This document shows, one piece after another, positions 17,296 to 26,170 of a stretch of DNA of 64,000 nucleotides. This DNA comes from Leptospira sp. (GTDB lineage: Bacteria > Spirochaetota > Leptospiria > Leptospirales > Leptospiraceae), in the NCBI GenBank assembly GCA_027531445.1, contig JAPZRK010000058.1:54502-118501 (forward strand). Direction: 5' to 3'. The position numbers and the translations under genes were made by a program. The notes under the pieces were generated by a model, which was not told where the DNA came from, searched no databases, and saw only the letters and a list, made by a program, of their open reading frames with translations. Positions within the stretch are counted from its first letter, which is position 1. Each line of letters starts with the position of its first letter.

Positions 17296-18204
17296 TTAGT
17301 TGCTTGTGATTGATGTAAAAATAGCTTTCAATGAAGCATCTTGTTTTCTCATTTCTCGAATGAGAATAGAACTTTTAGATAAATATAGGTAAAGCTCCTC
17401 TGGTTTTCGATTGTCAGTGGAAACTTCATATTCAGTGAAACCTTCATCCATGATCCTAATTTTTTTAACTTTCAACCAATTGTCTCGACTTAGAATATCC
17501 ACAAAATCAATGTTAGCATCTTTCACTTCTAATGTGATTTTGTCCTGTTTTCGAATTTCTTGGACAGAACTATTTGCAACAATTTTGCCTTTGGACAGTA
17601 TGATCACATGGTCACAAATCTCTTCCACTTCATCAAGACTGTGTGTGGATAACATTACAGTCCTCTCCTTACTTAGATTTTTGATGAGCTGTCTGATTTG
17701 ACCCATTTGTTTGGGATCTAGTCCATAACTCGGCTCATCCAATATCAAATACTTAGGTTTCCCGAGCAAAACACAAGCCAATGCAACACGTTGTTTGAAT
17801 CCTTTGGAAAGAGTGCCAGTAACAATCCCTCGCACTCCTCCTAAATCCATTTCTTCTAAAACGGTCGAAATGGAACGAGTAAGATTGTAAGGTTGAATGC
17901 CTCGAGCCCGGGCAACGTACTCCAAACTCTCCAAAACCGTCAAATCTTTGTAAGCTGGACCATTTTCAGGTAAATAACCAATTTGTTGTTGGATTTCTCT
18001 GCGAAAGGTTTGCAGATCGCGACCTTCATAAAGCACCTGCCCAGTTGATGGCGTAACAAAACCGGAAAGCAAACGCATAGTCGTTGTTTTCCCAGCGCCG
18101 TTGGGACCGAGGAGTGCCGTCAACTTCCCAGGCAAAATCTCAAAATTGAGTTGGGAGACCGCTAGTTTTCCTGGAAATTGTTTGGAAAGTTCCTCTGCCT
18201 TCAT
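17296..18204 (-). CDS. ABC transporter ATP-binding protein (GldA-like)
   Basis: About 302 residues from ATG 18204. Walker A is GPNGAGKTTT, the Q-loop is in QIGYLPENG, the signature reads LSKGFKQRV, and Walker B is KYLILDEPSYGLDP, with the H-loop in LSTHSLDE. The C-terminal 80 residues form the regulatory extension typical of GldA/CcmA-type subunits. An in-frame ATG at 18300 would add a 32-residue hydrophobic leader, odd for a cytosolic ATPase; family length favours 18204, leaving 123 bp of divergent promoter space. It drives the permease, GldG-like and DUF4340-like operon. Confidence 0.92.
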   Translation of the reverse strand: MKAEELSKQFPGKLAVSQLNFEILPGKLTALLGPNGAGKTTTMRLLSGFVTPSTGQVLYEGRDLQTFRREIQQQIGYLPENGPAYKDLTVLESLEYVARARGIQPYNLTRSISTVLEEMDLGGVRGIVTGTLSKGFKQRVALACVLLGKPKYLILDEPSYGLDPKQMGQIRQLIKNLSKERTVMLSTHSLDEVEEICDHVIILSKGKIVANSSVQEIRKQDKITLEVKDANIDFVDILSRDNWLKVKKIRIMDEGFTEYEVSTDNRKPEELYLYLSKSSILIREMRKQDASLKAIFTSITSN

Positions 18205-18327
18205 GTTTTTAATGGCCCAAACATACAATAGCAATCCAACAATAAAAAATGGCTTGCGAAAAAAGGTATAGGAGCCATTTTTCCACCAATCATGAGACAT
18301 AATACCGTGATTGGAACATAACCCCGA

Positions 18328-21300
18328 ATGGGCCTCGAAATCATATTTCTTCCTTTTTTAGCCAGTGTGGCAGTGACCATCGGACTCCGTCGTCTTGACA
18401 AGTCCAATGCCAAATTATCCCAACTGAAACGCTATGCATCCAAACTCACAGATGAAATTCATAATTCCGCACTCCAAAAAATACAGAATGTAAAGGATGC
18501 TGGAATTGATCTAGACATCTTAGTCAAGCAGTCAAGAAAAGTCGCAGAAGAAATACAATCCTTAAGCGGAGAGTCAAGAGAACTCTTTGAAAAAATTCGT
18601 GCGAGCAAAGAATACCTCTCGTCACTTTCTGGAGAACTTGAGCAGGTTTCCTCTCTAGGAATGGAAGTTAGACGAGAAACCGCCGCGATGGAAACTGGAT
18701 TACATCAAATTCAGTCCCACAAACGAGAATTAGAAATTGTTACTGATGATATGGAAAGACTTCACGAAGAAAGTTCTTCCTTACTCGAAATGTTTCAAAT
18801 TAAGCTGAACCAACGCTCGGACGAAATTTTACAATCCGTTGCACAGAAAATGGTGGAGCTAGAAGGTCTTCTCGAAAAAAAATCGGACTCCTTAGACCAT
18901 TCGATTGAACATATTGCAAACAAGGCGAAGGAAAAGCTTTTATCACATGCAGATGTTATGGTGCATGAAACGACAGGTAGACTCGACCAAGCCCGTAAAG
19001 AGATGGACTCACTTTTTGATTCTATGCGAAATGCACAGAGTGAGATTGACCTGAAGTTAACGAAGTTTGAAGATACCTCATCTTTACTTTCCGATAAAGT
19101 GGATAAGTTTGATGATAAAATCGAAGATAAGTATATTCGAACCTCACAAAAGCTAGATGAAAAAGTTTCGATTCTAGAAAGAAAGATCCAAGAAAGATTC
19201 GATGGCATTTTTGAACAAGTAAGCCATACAAAAGAATCTTTTATGAAAGGACTTCACCAAGAAACGGAATCGATCAAAAGAGAGATTGAAGATATGTCTC
19301 TCGAAACGCTAACAAAACGTGACGAAATCATCAACGAAACAAGACGACAAGCAGATCAAATCAATCAGACAATCATTAGCTTTCAAGAAAAGTATCTAGA
19401 GGCAGAGAATAAACTTCTCCGACAAGCAGATTCAAGAAAACAGGATCTGATTCGAGAAATCGAAGCTTTCAGTGATGAGTTTCATAGAATTTCCGAAGAG
19501 CTGAGGGAAGAGGCGTCCACTTTGAAAAAGAGCGCCTTACAAGAACTGAAAGATTACGATAAAGATTTGGAAGAAGTGAGACAGAACCAAGAAAATCAGA
19601 TCAAAACCGCCCTCTTCTCACTCAAAGGAGAACTGGAAGAGAAGATCAGATCAAGTTTCCAAGCCGCAGAAGAAGACATTCAATCAGAACTTCGTTCCCT
19701 TGAAAGCCAAATATCAAGTCTTGGAGAGAGTGTCTCCTCTCATACGAAAGATGTAGACGACTATGTGGAAGAGTTAAAAGGTGCGCTTCGCGAAACTGCA
19801 AGTGAAATTCTTGAAACTGCTGAAGAGAAGGCAAAGTCTTCCGAAGAAATCGTAACTGAAAAAATCCGAATCGCAAATGCCAATTTAGAACAATTTGTAC
19901 ACAAATGGGAAGATGCACTTTCCGATCTCAAGGAAGACCAAAACGACTCCATTGATTTATTGCAAGATCGCCTGAAAGAGATCCACATTGAAGGTAAAGA
20001 ACTATTATTGGCCTTCCAAAGTGAATCATCAAAAGCATCAGAGGCACTTGAAGTATTGGCGCAAAATAAAGGCAAAGAAATTATCAATAAAATCGAAGAA
20101 GAATCAAAATTTGCCCATACTGAAGTCGAAAGAATTCTTAGAACACTTGAAGATTCAGGAAATGCATTTTTCAACTCACAAGAAGAAAAAATCGATCGTC
20201 TCAATGAAACAATCGATTCAAAGATATCCTATCAACTAACAAAGCTACTCGATAAAGGAAACATTCAACTGAGTCAACTGGAAGAGAAAATCTCTAACCA
20301 TTTGATTGTAGTAAGGAAAAATTTAGAAGAAAGCATTAAACGAAGTAAAGAAGATTCCAAAAGACAGATCGAAACGTATCAAAAGGATTATGAAAAATCC
20401 TTTAAAGAAATCGCCAAAGACAGTCAAGAATTCTTACGTGAAACTCAAACTCAGTTTTCTGAAATCAAAGAAGAAATCTCTAACACCTTATCTGAATTAT
20501 CCGATACTCGATCGGAAACGCTTTCCGAATTTAGAGGTGAAGTAGACTCACTTGGAACTCTGATCTCTGAGCTCAAAGATGATCTTTCTGAAATCAAAGA
20601 ACATAAAGATCTTTTTACAAATGCAAAGGCGATTGCAGAACAGTCAGAAATAGCAGTCTCCGAGATCAAAAAAGCGCTATCAGACTTAAATAGCGAAAAA
20701 CCAACGTTAGATATCTATAAAGAAGCCATAGAAACATTCTTAACATTACAAACACAGATTGAAACAGAACTTACAAAGCTAGAAAACACTGAGCACAGGT
20801 CTGCCGACCTGGATGAACAAATCCAAATTTTGGCATCAAGCTTAAACCATGTGAACGAGAGGATTTCCGTATTCCAAGAAGTATTGCCAGAAATTGAAGG
20901 AATCGATCAAAGACTGAATTCAATCTCCGAAGAACAGTCAAAAATCGAAACATTCCTTACTTCCTTAAATGAATCTCAAGATTCTGTATATCACCTAGCA
21001 CAAAGTTTAGATGCCCAAAAACAGAACACAAGGGAAGTCCAGGCACGATTGGATATCATGGAACGGGAAATTGGTGTTGTGGAAGCAAGGGAGCGGGAGC
21101 TTGCAGAGTCGATTCGGGTCGCAGAAAACAAAACTTCCTTCCTTGTTGAAAAATCTGGCCAAATGGAATCAGTTGAACGAAAATTTGACAAAATTGAAGA
21201 ATTGATGAGTGATCTGTCCGGACGTCACAAGCAGATACTAACGCTTCAAAAGCGATTGGAAGAGCTTCGGGAAACCTCCACTGAAACCAAGGATGATTTG

Positions 21301-21570
21301 GAATCCCTTTTGGAAGAAGCCGATGAAACCTTCGAAAAACTTTCTCAATTTTTGGACATCGTCCAAGGGTCTATGCATTCACCAAGCTTATCTACAAAGT
21401 CTGTAGCGAATTCCACTGCAAAACAAAGTCAGAACCCTCTCATTGAGCGAAAAAGAGCGACAATTTTGAGTTTATTTGACAATTACAAATGGTCCGCTGA
21501 GGCAATCAGCGAAAAATTAAATATTGAAAAATCCCTAGTGGATACGATCCTCGGAGCAAGAAAGAAATAA
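18328..21570 (+). CDS. Giant membrane-anchored coiled-coil protein (SpiroCoCo-type)
   Basis: 1080 residues. The first 20 (MGLEIIFLPFLASVAVTIGL) form a single membrane anchor. Residues about 30-1010 are almost unbroken Glu/Lys/Leu/Ser heptads, predicting a very long coiled coil. The last 35 residues (SLFDNYKWSAEAISEKLNIE and onward) look like a small helix-turn-helix. Spirochaetes encode large coiled-coil proteins of this kind (annotated as SpiroCoCo in Leptospira, as I recall); their role is not settled. It lacks Walker motifs, so it is not an SMC ATPase. It is followed after 16 bp by a histone gene, suggesting a link to the nucleoid. Confidence 0.85.
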   Translation: MGLEIIFLPFLASVAVTIGLRRLDKSNAKLSQLKRYASKLTDEIHNSALQKIQNVKDAGIDLDILVKQSRKVAEEIQSLSGESRELFEKIRASKEYLSSLSGELEQVSSLGMEVRRETAAMETGLHQIQSHKRELEIVTDDMERLHEESSSLLEMFQIKLNQRSDEILQSVAQKMVELEGLLEKKSDSLDHSIEHIANKAKEKLLSHADVMVHETTGRLDQARKEMDSLFDSMRNAQSEIDLKLTKFEDTSSLLSDKVDKFDDKIEDKYIRTSQKLDEKVSILERKIQERFDGIFEQVSHTKESFMKGLHQETESIKREIEDMSLETLTKRDEIINETRRQADQINQTIISFQEKYLEAENKLLRQADSRKQDLIREIEAFSDEFHRISEELREEASTLKKSALQELKDYDKDLEEVRQNQENQIKTALFSLKGELEEKIRSSFQAAEEDIQSELRSLESQISSLGESVSSHTKDVDDYVEELKGALRETASEILETAEEKAKSSEEIVTEKIRIANANLEQFVHKWEDALSDLKEDQNDSIDLLQDRLKEIHIEGKELLLAFQSESSKASEALEVLAQNKGKEIINKIEEESKFAHTEVERILRTLEDSGNAFFNSQEEKIDRLNETIDSKISYQLTKLLDKGNIQLSQLEEKISNHLIVVRKNLEESIKRSKEDSKRQIETYQKDYEKSFKEIAKDSQEFLRETQTQFSEIKEEISNTLSELSDTRSETLSEFRGEVDSLGTLISELKDDLSEIKEHKDLFTNAKAIAEQSEIAVSEIKKALSDLNSEKPTLDIYKEAIETFLTLQTQIETELTKLENTEHRSADLDEQIQILASSLNHVNERISVFQEVLPEIEGIDQRLNSISEEQSKIETFLTSLNESQDSVYHLAQSLDAQKQNTREVQARLDIMEREIGVVEARERELAESIRVAENKTSFLVEKSGQMESVERKFDKIEELMSDLSGRHKQILTLQKRLEELRETSTETKDDLESLLEEADETFEKLSQFLDIVQGSMHSPSLSTKSVANSTAKQSQNPLIERKRATILSLFDNYKWSAEAISEKLNIEKSLVDTILGARKK

Positions 21571-21586
21571 AACCTCCGAGGGAACC

Positions 21587-21790
21587 ATGTCAGAAGACCA
21601 AAACGAATCTACATCAAAAGAAACACTCATTGTAGCATCAAAAGTAAAAGCATACATCAAATCGAAAGGATTTATGACTGCGGGTGATGCAATCGAAGGT
21701 TTAAACGAAGAAGTCTATCGACTCATCGATAAAGCTCTCGAAAGAACTGCTTCCAATAAAAGAACGACGGCAAGATCTACAGATTTTTAG
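21587..21790 (+). CDS. Bacterial histone-fold protein (HLp/Bd0055-like)
   Basis: 67 residues. After an acidic 14-residue tail, SKVKAYIKSKGFMTAGDAIEGLNEEVYRLIDKAL would form alpha-1 and the long alpha-2 of a histone fold. NKRTTARSTDF matches the R-x-T-x-x-x-D signature that ends archaeal and bacterial histones, with a very short alpha-3. Bacterial histones of this type have been described in Bdellovibrio (Bd0055) and Leptospira (HLp). A GAGGG ribosome-binding site precedes ATG 21587. The gene lies between the coiled-coil gene (16 bp) and methionine aminopeptidase (6 bp). It should bind DNA as a dimer. Confidence 0.82.
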   Translation: MSEDQNESTSKETLIVASKVKAYIKSKGFMTAGDAIEGLNEEVYRLIDKALERTASNKRTTARSTDF

Positions 21791-21796
21791 TCCTTC

Positions 21797-22552
21797 GTGA
21801 TTTACATTAAGAACAAATCAGAAATCGAAAAAATGAGAAAGGCGGGTGCTTTTGCGGCCAAACTTCTCAATTATCTTGCCCCATTTGTCAAAGTGGGAGT
21901 CTCGACCATCGAATTGAACGACCTGGCAGAAGCTTTTACCAAAAAACATGGCCATAGGTCAGCTCCACTTGGTTATAAAGGCTTCCCTAAGTCGATTTGT
22001 TCTTCCATCAACAATGTAGTCTGCCACGGGATCCCCAAAAAAGAAGATATCCTCAAAGATGGAGATATCATCAATTTGGATGTTTCTCCTATCGTGGATG
22101 GCTACATTGGTGATACTTCTCGTACTTTCTTTGTAGGTACACCCTCCCCTGAGATCAAAACACTCGTTGAAGATACAGAAAGAGCGATGTGGATTGGCAT
22201 CGAACAAGTCAAACCGAACCAACGAGTGGATGAGATCGGAAATGCCATCGATGATTTTTTAACTCCGAAAGGCTATGGGATCGTTCGAGATTTGATGGGG
22301 CACGGAGTTGGGCGGAATTTCCATGAAGAACCGCAGATTCCTCACTTTCGAATGAATCGAAAACTGGCGAAAATCGAGCCAGGAATGATCTTCACCGTTG
22401 AACCCATGGTCAATCTTGGAACTTGGGAAGTTATTTTTGATCGGGCGGACAAATGGACTGTCACAACCAAAGATGGAAAATGGTCAGCTCAGTTTGAACA
22501 CACCGTTCTTGTGACCGACAAAGGTCATGAAATTCTGACTATCGAATCCTGA
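21797..22552 (+). CDS. map: Type I methionine aminopeptidase
   Basis: 251 residues starting with GTG at 21797. The five metal ligands are recognisable: Asp in NLDVSPIVDGYIGDTSRTF (two), His in GHGVGRNFHEEP, Glu in FTVEPM and Glu in AQFEHTVLVT. It removes the initiator Met from nascent proteins in the cytoplasm. It has no N-terminal SH3-binding extension. It is separated from the histone gene by only 6 bp and is probably co-transcribed with it. Confidence 0.96.
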   Translation: MIYIKNKSEIEKMRKAGAFAAKLLNYLAPFVKVGVSTIELNDLAEAFTKKHGHRSAPLGYKGFPKSICSSINNVVCHGIPKKEDILKDGDIINLDVSPIVDGYIGDTSRTFFVGTPSPEIKTLVEDTERAMWIGIEQVKPNQRVDEIGNAIDDFLTPKGYGIVRDLMGHGVGRNFHEEPQIPHFRMNRKLAKIEPGMIFTVEPMVNLGTWEVIFDRADKWTVTTKDGKWSAQFEHTVLVTDKGHEILTIES

Positions 22553-22617
22553 TTTTTTAATTTTTTTCAGCTGACAAACCCTTCTTTCTTCAGTCTACTT
22601 AGATAAGAAGGTTCATT

Positions 22618-22764
22618 ATGAAATCACTCACAACAGGTTTTTTATTCCTCATCCTCACTACGACCAGTGCCTTTGCTGCGATTTGTCCAGGAAAAGAAAA
22701 GCGCTCTGAATTCTGTCCTGGTAAGGAAAAACGTTCCCTTTCTTGTCCGAACGACGGAAAGTGA
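22618..22764 (+). CDS. Tiny secreted Cys-repeat peptide (48 residues)
   Basis: ATG 22618 is preceded at good spacing by AAGAAGG. The first 20 residues are a textbook Sec signal (MKSLTTGFLFLILTTTSAFA, cut after AFA). The mature 28 residues consist of an internal repeat: CPGKEKRSEF, CPGKEKRSLS, then a degenerate CPNDGK. The result is a very basic peptide with three Cys, one per repeat. I know no family for it. It lies between methionine aminopeptidase and a lone receiver gene. Function is unknown; metal binding, a secreted signal or a host- or neighbour-directed peptide are possible. Confidence 0.7.
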   Translation: MKSLTTGFLFLILTTTSAFAAICPGKEKRSEFCPGKEKRSLSCPNDGK

Positions 22765-22791
22765 AAATTCTCCAGTCCAACTAACACTTCT

Positions 22792-23187
22792 ATGAATAAA
22801 GCCATTCTCTTCGTTGACGACGAACAAATCATTTTGATGAGTTTAAAGTCACAAATAAAAAAGCACTTCGGGAATGAATACCGTTACGAAACTGCACAAA
22901 ACACAGAAGAAGCTTGGTCTATTTTAGAAGAGTTAGTTGAAGATGGAATTGAAATTCTAATCATCATCTCTGATTGGATGATGCCGAACCAACGGGGAGA
23001 TGAGTTCTTCCGTGAGGTGCACAAAACCCACCCACAAATCAAAAAGATAATCATATCTGGTCACATCGACGAAAACTCCTTAAACCAACTGAAAGCGGAT
23101 GTCAATCTACATAGTTTTTTAAATAAACCTTGGTCAGAATCAGATTTAATCAAAAAAGTAGAAGACGCTATCGCAAAGATTGCCTAG
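22792..23187 (+). CDS. Single-domain response regulator (CheY-like receiver)
   Basis: 131 residues, a receiver domain only. The acidic pair is Asp9-Asp10 (FVDDEQ), the phospho-acceptor is Asp61 (ISDWMMP), the Ser switch is in IIISGH and the Lys in LNKPW. The SDWMMP and LNKPW elements resemble receivers found in hybrid or GGDEF/HD-GYP systems. There is no output domain and no cognate kinase next door, so it probably acts by protein contact or phospho-relay. Confidence 0.9.
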   Translation: MNKAILFVDDEQIILMSLKSQIKKHFGNEYRYETAQNTEEAWSILEELVEDGIEILIIISDWMMPNQRGDEFFREVHKTHPQIKKIIISGHIDENSLNQLKADVNLHSFLNKPWSESDLIKKVEDAIAKIA

Positions 23188-23210
23188 CTTCCAATCTGGA
23201 AGTCTAGAAT

Positions 23211-24011
23211 ATGAAAATTGATTCAAATTTTATAATAGAAGATTTAGCTCTCGTTCGAAATAACTCACCACTCGTCCATAATATCACAAACTATGTTGTC
23301 ATGAATAACACAGCAAACGCTTTGTTAGCTGTAGGTGCATCGCCCATCATGGCCCATGCTATAGAAGAAGTGGAAGAAATGGTCAACATCTCTGGTGCAT
23401 TGGTCATCAATATCGGCACATTATCTGCTCAATGGGTCGCCGCAATGGAAAAGGCGATGATAAGAGCAAAGGCATTGGATAAACCCATTGTTCTGGACCC
23501 AGTGGGTGCGGGTGCGAGTCAGTTTAGAAATCAAGTTTTAAAGAGACTTCTTGAATCTTCACCACCGACGATTGTGCGCGGCAATGCATCAGAAATTTTA
23601 GCCACCCTTTCTAGTTCGGGAAAAACAAAAGGAGTAGATGCGACAGACAGTTCCGAATCAGCAATCGAAACAGGAAAAACTCTTAGCGATATGACGGGAG
23701 GAACTGTAGTGATTTCAGGTGCCATTGATTACATTATAAATGGTGATCTAAAATACACGGTTGCCAATGGAGATCCGCTCATGACCAAAGTGACGGGCCT
23801 TGGATGTACGGCAACTGCGCTTAACGGAGCTTTTGCTGCTGTCCAAAAAGACCATTCACGTGCCGCCTTTTCTGCTATGGCTGTGATGGGAATTGCAGGC
23901 GAAATGGCCAAACGGATTTCTCAAGGTCCCGGAAGTTTTCAAATGCATTTTTTGGATGCGCTCTATCAAATGAACGAAGATGACATCCGCAAGTATTTCA
24001 GGAAAGAGTAA
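23211..24011 (+). CDS. thiM: Hydroxyethylthiazole kinase
   Basis: 266 residues with ThiM landmarks: VHNITNYVVMNNTANALLA at the N-terminus, VLDPVGAGAS for the substrate/ATP site and VTGLGCTATALNGAF with the catalytic Cys. It phosphorylates the thiazole moiety for thiamine salvage. The 3' end overlaps thiE by 32 bp, so the two are one unit. No TPP riboswitch fits the 23-bp gap upstream. Confidence 0.96.
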   Translation: MKIDSNFIIEDLALVRNNSPLVHNITNYVVMNNTANALLAVGASPIMAHAIEEVEEMVNISGALVINIGTLSAQWVAAMEKAMIRAKALDKPIVLDPVGAGASQFRNQVLKRLLESSPPTIVRGNASEILATLSSSGKTKGVDATDSSESAIETGKTLSDMTGGTVVISGAIDYIINGDLKYTVANGDPLMTKVTGLGCTATALNGAFAAVQKDHSRAAFSAMAVMGIAGEMAKRISQGPGSFQMHFLDALYQMNEDDIRKYFRKE

Positions 24012-24630
24012 ATGGATCATTCGTGGTTTGTATTTAGTTACAGACCGTGAATTATGCCTCAACCATTCTCTCGAAGATATCATAAACTTTTCGATTAAAG
24101 GTGGAGTCTCAGTTGTACAGTTACGTGAGAAGAAATCTACCACATCTGAATTCCTTCAGATAGCCTTGAACACCAAACGTCAGCTAATCAACACAAATGT
24201 CCCACTCATTATCAATGATCGAGTTGACATTGCGCTTGCTAGTCGAGCAGATGGCGTCCATTTAGGTCAATCTGATATGCCAGTTGCGGAAGCAAGAAAA
24301 ATACTCGGACCAGATGCGATTATTGGATTATCAGTCGAGACGTGGGAGGATATCTACAATCTACCTGATCTTTCACTGATTGACTATATTGGTGTATCAC
24401 CAATTTTTGCGACCCCAACAAAGTCGGATACGAAGGGCGAATGGGGTTTAGATGGTTTAAAAAAAATCAGAGCAAAAATTGGTATACCACTTGTAGCTAT
24501 CGGTGGGATCAATGCAACAAACGCGAGTTCCGTTATCGAAGCTGGAGCAGATTCACTAGCAGTAGTATCTTACTTATGTTCTGCGAAAGACCCAGAAACG
24601 GAAGCAAAAAAAATAAAAAGACTATTTTAA
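23980..24630 (+). CDS. thiE: Thiamine-phosphate synthase
   Basis: 216 residues. GLYLVTDRELC opens the TIM barrel, VQLREKKS holds pyrophosphate contacts, LIINDRVDIALASRADGVHLGQSDMP is the family signature, and VAIGGINATN closes the phosphate site. It joins HMP-pyrophosphate and thiazole phosphate into thiamine phosphate. The start at 23980 lies inside thiM. Its stop overlaps the convergent queG stop by 4 bp. ThiD is not in the window. Confidence 0.95.
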   Translation: MTSASISGKSKWIIRGLYLVTDRELCLNHSLEDIINFSIKGGVSVVQLREKKSTTSEFLQIALNTKRQLINTNVPLIINDRVDIALASRADGVHLGQSDMPVAEARKILGPDAIIGLSVETWEDIYNLPDLSLIDYIGVSPIFATPTKSDTKGEWGLDGLKKIRAKIGIPLVAIGGINATNASSVIEAGADSLAVVSYLCSAKDPETEAKKIKRLF

Positions 24631-25583
24631 CTGTTTTTGCTCCATCTAACGTTTCGATTCCAGGTCTCAACTCCAATCCGCTTGATACTTGAGTCTTTAA
24701 ATGTTTCCTCAAAAACATTCGATTCCATCTCTCCTAAATTCCTTCCTTGATTGTAACTATTATCAAAAATACCCTTTGGTAAAAATTCATCATTTGAAGT
24801 TTCAATTTGTTGCCTCTTTGCCATTCCAAAATTCCAAGGACAAACTTCTTGGCAGACATCACAGCCATAGATCCAACTATCCAATTTTGTATGGGCGTCG
24901 AAGTCCGGTCGTCTGTCCTCAATTGTATGATGTGAGATGCAAAGACTGGCATCGATTTCATATTCATTAAAAAGTGCACCTGTTGGACAGGCATCCAAAC
25001 AAGCACGACAAGAGCCACAGTGATCCACCATTGGTTCATCTGTCACATCCCAATTTTGGTCTGTCAAAATTGTAGAGATAAAAAAGTAAGATCCTATTTT
25101 TGGATGGATTAGATTCGTATTTTTCCCCATCCAACCGATACCTGATTGTTTGGCGATCGTCTTTTCTGGGATCGGTAGACTATCTACTGATTGGCGAAAA
25201 TTTGAACTTGGAAAAGTTGATCTCAAATATTGTAAAATAGGTTTTGCTTTTTTTCGTATCACCGTGTGATAATCGGTACCCAGTGCGTATCGTGATACCT
25301 TCTGTTTCATCTCCGCAAGCACGGCCTCCGCTTTCTCAGAACGATAAATCATTCCCAAACAGATTACAGATACGGGAGTAAAACCCAGATGTTTTAAATC
25401 CAACCGGATTTCCATACTTTGTTCTTTCGCAAACCAATCCATATTTCCATGTCTGCCTTGCTCACGCCAGTTTCGAATGTATTCACGATCCTTTGGCGAA
25501 ATACTGGCTTTTGCAAAACCGACCAAATCAAATCCAGCTTCGATACAAACTTCTTTGATTCTGTTGGTAGTTCTATTCTTCAT
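24627..25583 (-). CDS. queG: Epoxyqueuosine reductase
   Basis: 318 residues. The N-terminal cobalamin-binding region is followed by two 4Fe-4S ferredoxin motifs, CGSCRACLDACP and CDVCQEVCPWN, near residues 190-245. The element GIGWMGKNTNLIHP is typical of QueG. It performs the last step of queuosine formation in tRNA. It stands alone on its strand, convergent with thiE. Confidence 0.95.
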   Translation of the reverse strand: MKNRTTNRIKEVCIEAGFDLVGFAKASISPKDREYIRNWREQGRHGNMDWFAKEQSMEIRLDLKHLGFTPVSVICLGMIYRSEKAEAVLAEMKQKVSRYALGTDYHTVIRKKAKPILQYLRSTFPSSNFRQSVDSLPIPEKTIAKQSGIGWMGKNTNLIHPKIGSYFFISTILTDQNWDVTDEPMVDHCGSCRACLDACPTGALFNEYEIDASLCISHHTIEDRRPDFDAHTKLDSWIYGCDVCQEVCPWNFGMAKRQQIETSNDEFLPKGIFDNSYNQGRNLGEMESNVFEETFKDSSIKRIGVETWNRNVRWSKNS

Positions 25584-25669
25584 CTGATTCTAACTAATTG
25601 CTCTCATTTTTCTCAATTTGTCGAAAGTTATTTATTGTCTAGTCAGGAAATAAAAGGAAGCATTCTAAA

Positions 25670-26041
25670 ATGGATTTTGATTTTCTGAAGCAGGCAAATT
25701 TAGCGCTCCCAGCAGATGAGAAGAATTTGAACTTAATTCAGAATTCATTTTTAGAGGTCGTCAAACAATCATTTCACGCAACCGAGTTGGACCCACTTTT
25801 GTTGGAAGGCATCAAAATTTCCATCTTTAGGAGTATTACGATCATCGTGGAGTTGGGTATATCTCCGCTTGACCCCGAAATTCTTCCTGAATACAAAGTA
25901 CTCGTAGGCGAAATTAAGGAAGTCTATCATCACTTAAATCCTGAACCAAATTCAAATTGGTTGGAAGAATGTATCGCATACGGAGAAAAAAAGGCATACC
26001 ATTGGGACTGGAAACACTTTGGTTCCAAAGAACTTTTTTAA
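25670..26041 (+). CDS. Hypothetical protein, 123 residues
   Basis: Starts at ATG 25670 with a weak purine-rich site (AAGGAAG) upstream. It looks soluble and helical, ending in a Trp/His-rich segment (WLEECIAYGEKKAYHWDWKHFG). I recognise no family. It is divergent from queG and followed by a 129-bp gap in which I see no convincing hairpin. Confidence 0.6.
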   Translation: MDFDFLKQANLALPADEKNLNLIQNSFLEVVKQSFHATELDPLLLEGIKISIFRSITIIVELGISPLDPEILPEYKVLVGEIKEVYHHLNPEPNSNWLEECIAYGEKKAYHWDWKHFGSKELF

Positions 26042-26170
26042 AATTTATTCTTTAGTTAGGTGTCAACTTACGCCGAATTAGTATAAAAATACGAACATTT
26101 GCAAGCATTATTCTCTCTAGGAAATAAATTGTGTTGCTTGTTCAGATTTCTAATTTAAAAGAATTCACAA

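Noticed and set aside
18205..18300. N-terminal extension of the ABC ATPase to ATG 18300
   Set aside because: It would add a hydrophobic 32-residue leader not seen in cytosolic ABC ATPases; the shorter start matches the family.
23188..23210. Possible TPP riboswitch upstream of thiM
   Set aside because: The gap is only 23 bp and has none of the conserved thi-box sequence.
26111..26153. GCAAGCA and TGCTTGT inverted pair upstream of the DUF1564-like gene
   Set aside because: Six-base arms around a loop of nearly 30 bases are expected by chance in a gap of this size.
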